Source: Paenibacillus alginolyticus DSM 5050 = NBRC 15375
GTDB lineage: Bacteria; Bacillota; Bacilli; Paenibacillales; NBRC-103111
Assembly (NCBI RefSeq): GCF_000422905.1
Contig: NZ_AUGY01000078.1
Coordinates: 1-39,594, forward strand
Reading direction: 5' to 3'
Length of the DNA: 39,594 nucleotides
Position 1 is the first letter of the stretch, and every line of letters starts with the position of its first letter. The translations under genes and the position numbers were made by a program. The notes below the pieces were generated by a model. That model was not told the DNA's origin and ran no database searches. It saw nothing but the letters and a program-made list of their open reading frames with translations. Shown here in pieces: positions 39,468 through 39,594 of the stretch.

Positions 39468-39594
39468 ATGACCAAGTATCGAGAAATTTTAAGGCTCAAT
39501 AGCATGGGGCTGAGTCAGCGCAGTATCGCTTCGAGTATTCAATGCTCACGCAACACCGTCTCCGAGGTGTTACAACGTGCAAACGAAAAGGAGC
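39468..39594 (+). CDS. istA: IS21-family transposase IstA, 5' end
   Basis: 42 codons to the window edge: MTKYREILRLNSMGLSQRSI, ASSIQCSRNTVSEVLQRANE. This is the N-terminal helix-turn-helix of IstA. GGGAGG lies eight bases before the ATG. The DDE domain is outside the window. Confidence 0.88.
   Translation, partial: MTKYREILRLNSMGLSQRSIASSIQCSRNTVSEVLQRANEKE

Larger units (their letters stand above)
39240..39594 (+). mobile_element. IS21-family element, left end only
   Basis: The start of an istA gene is preceded by the multiple-repeat terminal region typical of IS21. The exact tip lies somewhere near 39240-39320 and could not be fixed. The rest of istA, istB and the right end lie outside the window. 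Confidence 0.8.

Overview
The window looks like chromosomal DNA of a spore-forming, moderate-GC Bacillota, most likely Paenibacillus or a close relative. The evidence is strong AGGAGG-type ribosome binding sites, sigma-A promoters (TTGACA-17-TATAAT-like), a SpoVB/MurJ-type flippase, a YjcZ-type sporulation peptide, a GH95 glycosidase, PadR/HAAS and XRE-MmyB regulators, and dispersed palindromic intergenic repeats. I see no rRNA, tRNA, CRISPR array or phage module. The window starts at the tip of an IS3 element and ends inside an IS21 element, so it may be a whole contig bounded by insertion sequences.

Layout. 1-1295: IS3/IS150-type element, inserted in a dispersed repeat. 1.3-4.0 kb: GH95 alpha-L-fucosidase with a candidate CcpA site. 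4.2-5.0 kb: VOC protein and a truncated DinB protein, overlapping. 5.1-7.9 kb: an XRE-MmyB regulator fused in frame to a complete ECF sigma factor, divergent from an extended SDR. 8.0-9.4 kb: NAGPA-type phosphodiester glycosidase with a Pro/Thr/Ser tail. 9.6-10.8 kb: rrf2 remnant and a thioredoxin-reductase-like flavoprotein. 11.2-12.8 kb: a SemiSWEET protein, a small membrane protein, gene debris and palindromes. 12.8-15.8 kb: MBL hydrolase plus AbrB-type membrane protein, divergent from a TetR regulator, with paired operators on the promoter. 16.0-17.1 kb: lactonase-like propeller. 17.4-20.2 kb: padR / HAAS-pentapeptide / ABC ATPase / permease operon. 20.8-24.4 kb: second copy of the dispersed repeat, flippase, glycosyl-hydrolase-like lipoprotein. 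24.5-27.4 kb: lone argC behind two ARG-box-like sites, AraC regulator, proline dehydrogenase. 27.6-29.8 kb: DUF2798 protein, His-rich YjcZ peptide, aldo/keto reductase. 30-30.8 kb: an AraC gene split by an in-frame TGA. 31.0-32.8 kb: IS110-family element with unusual non-coding sequence. 32.9-39.2 kb: many short, often broken genes, nearly all on the plus strand, interleaved with copies of a structured repeat. 39.2-39.6 kb: start of an IS21 element.

The most striking signal is a repeat of about 90 bp made of an AACTA/TAGTT hairpin, a GGCAGCC/GGCTGCC hairpin and a terminal AACGGGCAG core. Copies or partial copies lie directly after, and sometimes overlap, the stop codons of many plus-strand genes; the core end lies a few tens of bases before the next gene's ribosome binding site. 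This one-gene-one-repeat arrangement resembles an array of promoter-poor gene cassettes, although no integron integrase is visible, and a REP/MITE-like explanation remains possible. Several local control circuits can also be read from the sequence: TetR, MarR, PadR and ArgR sites on well-formed promoters.
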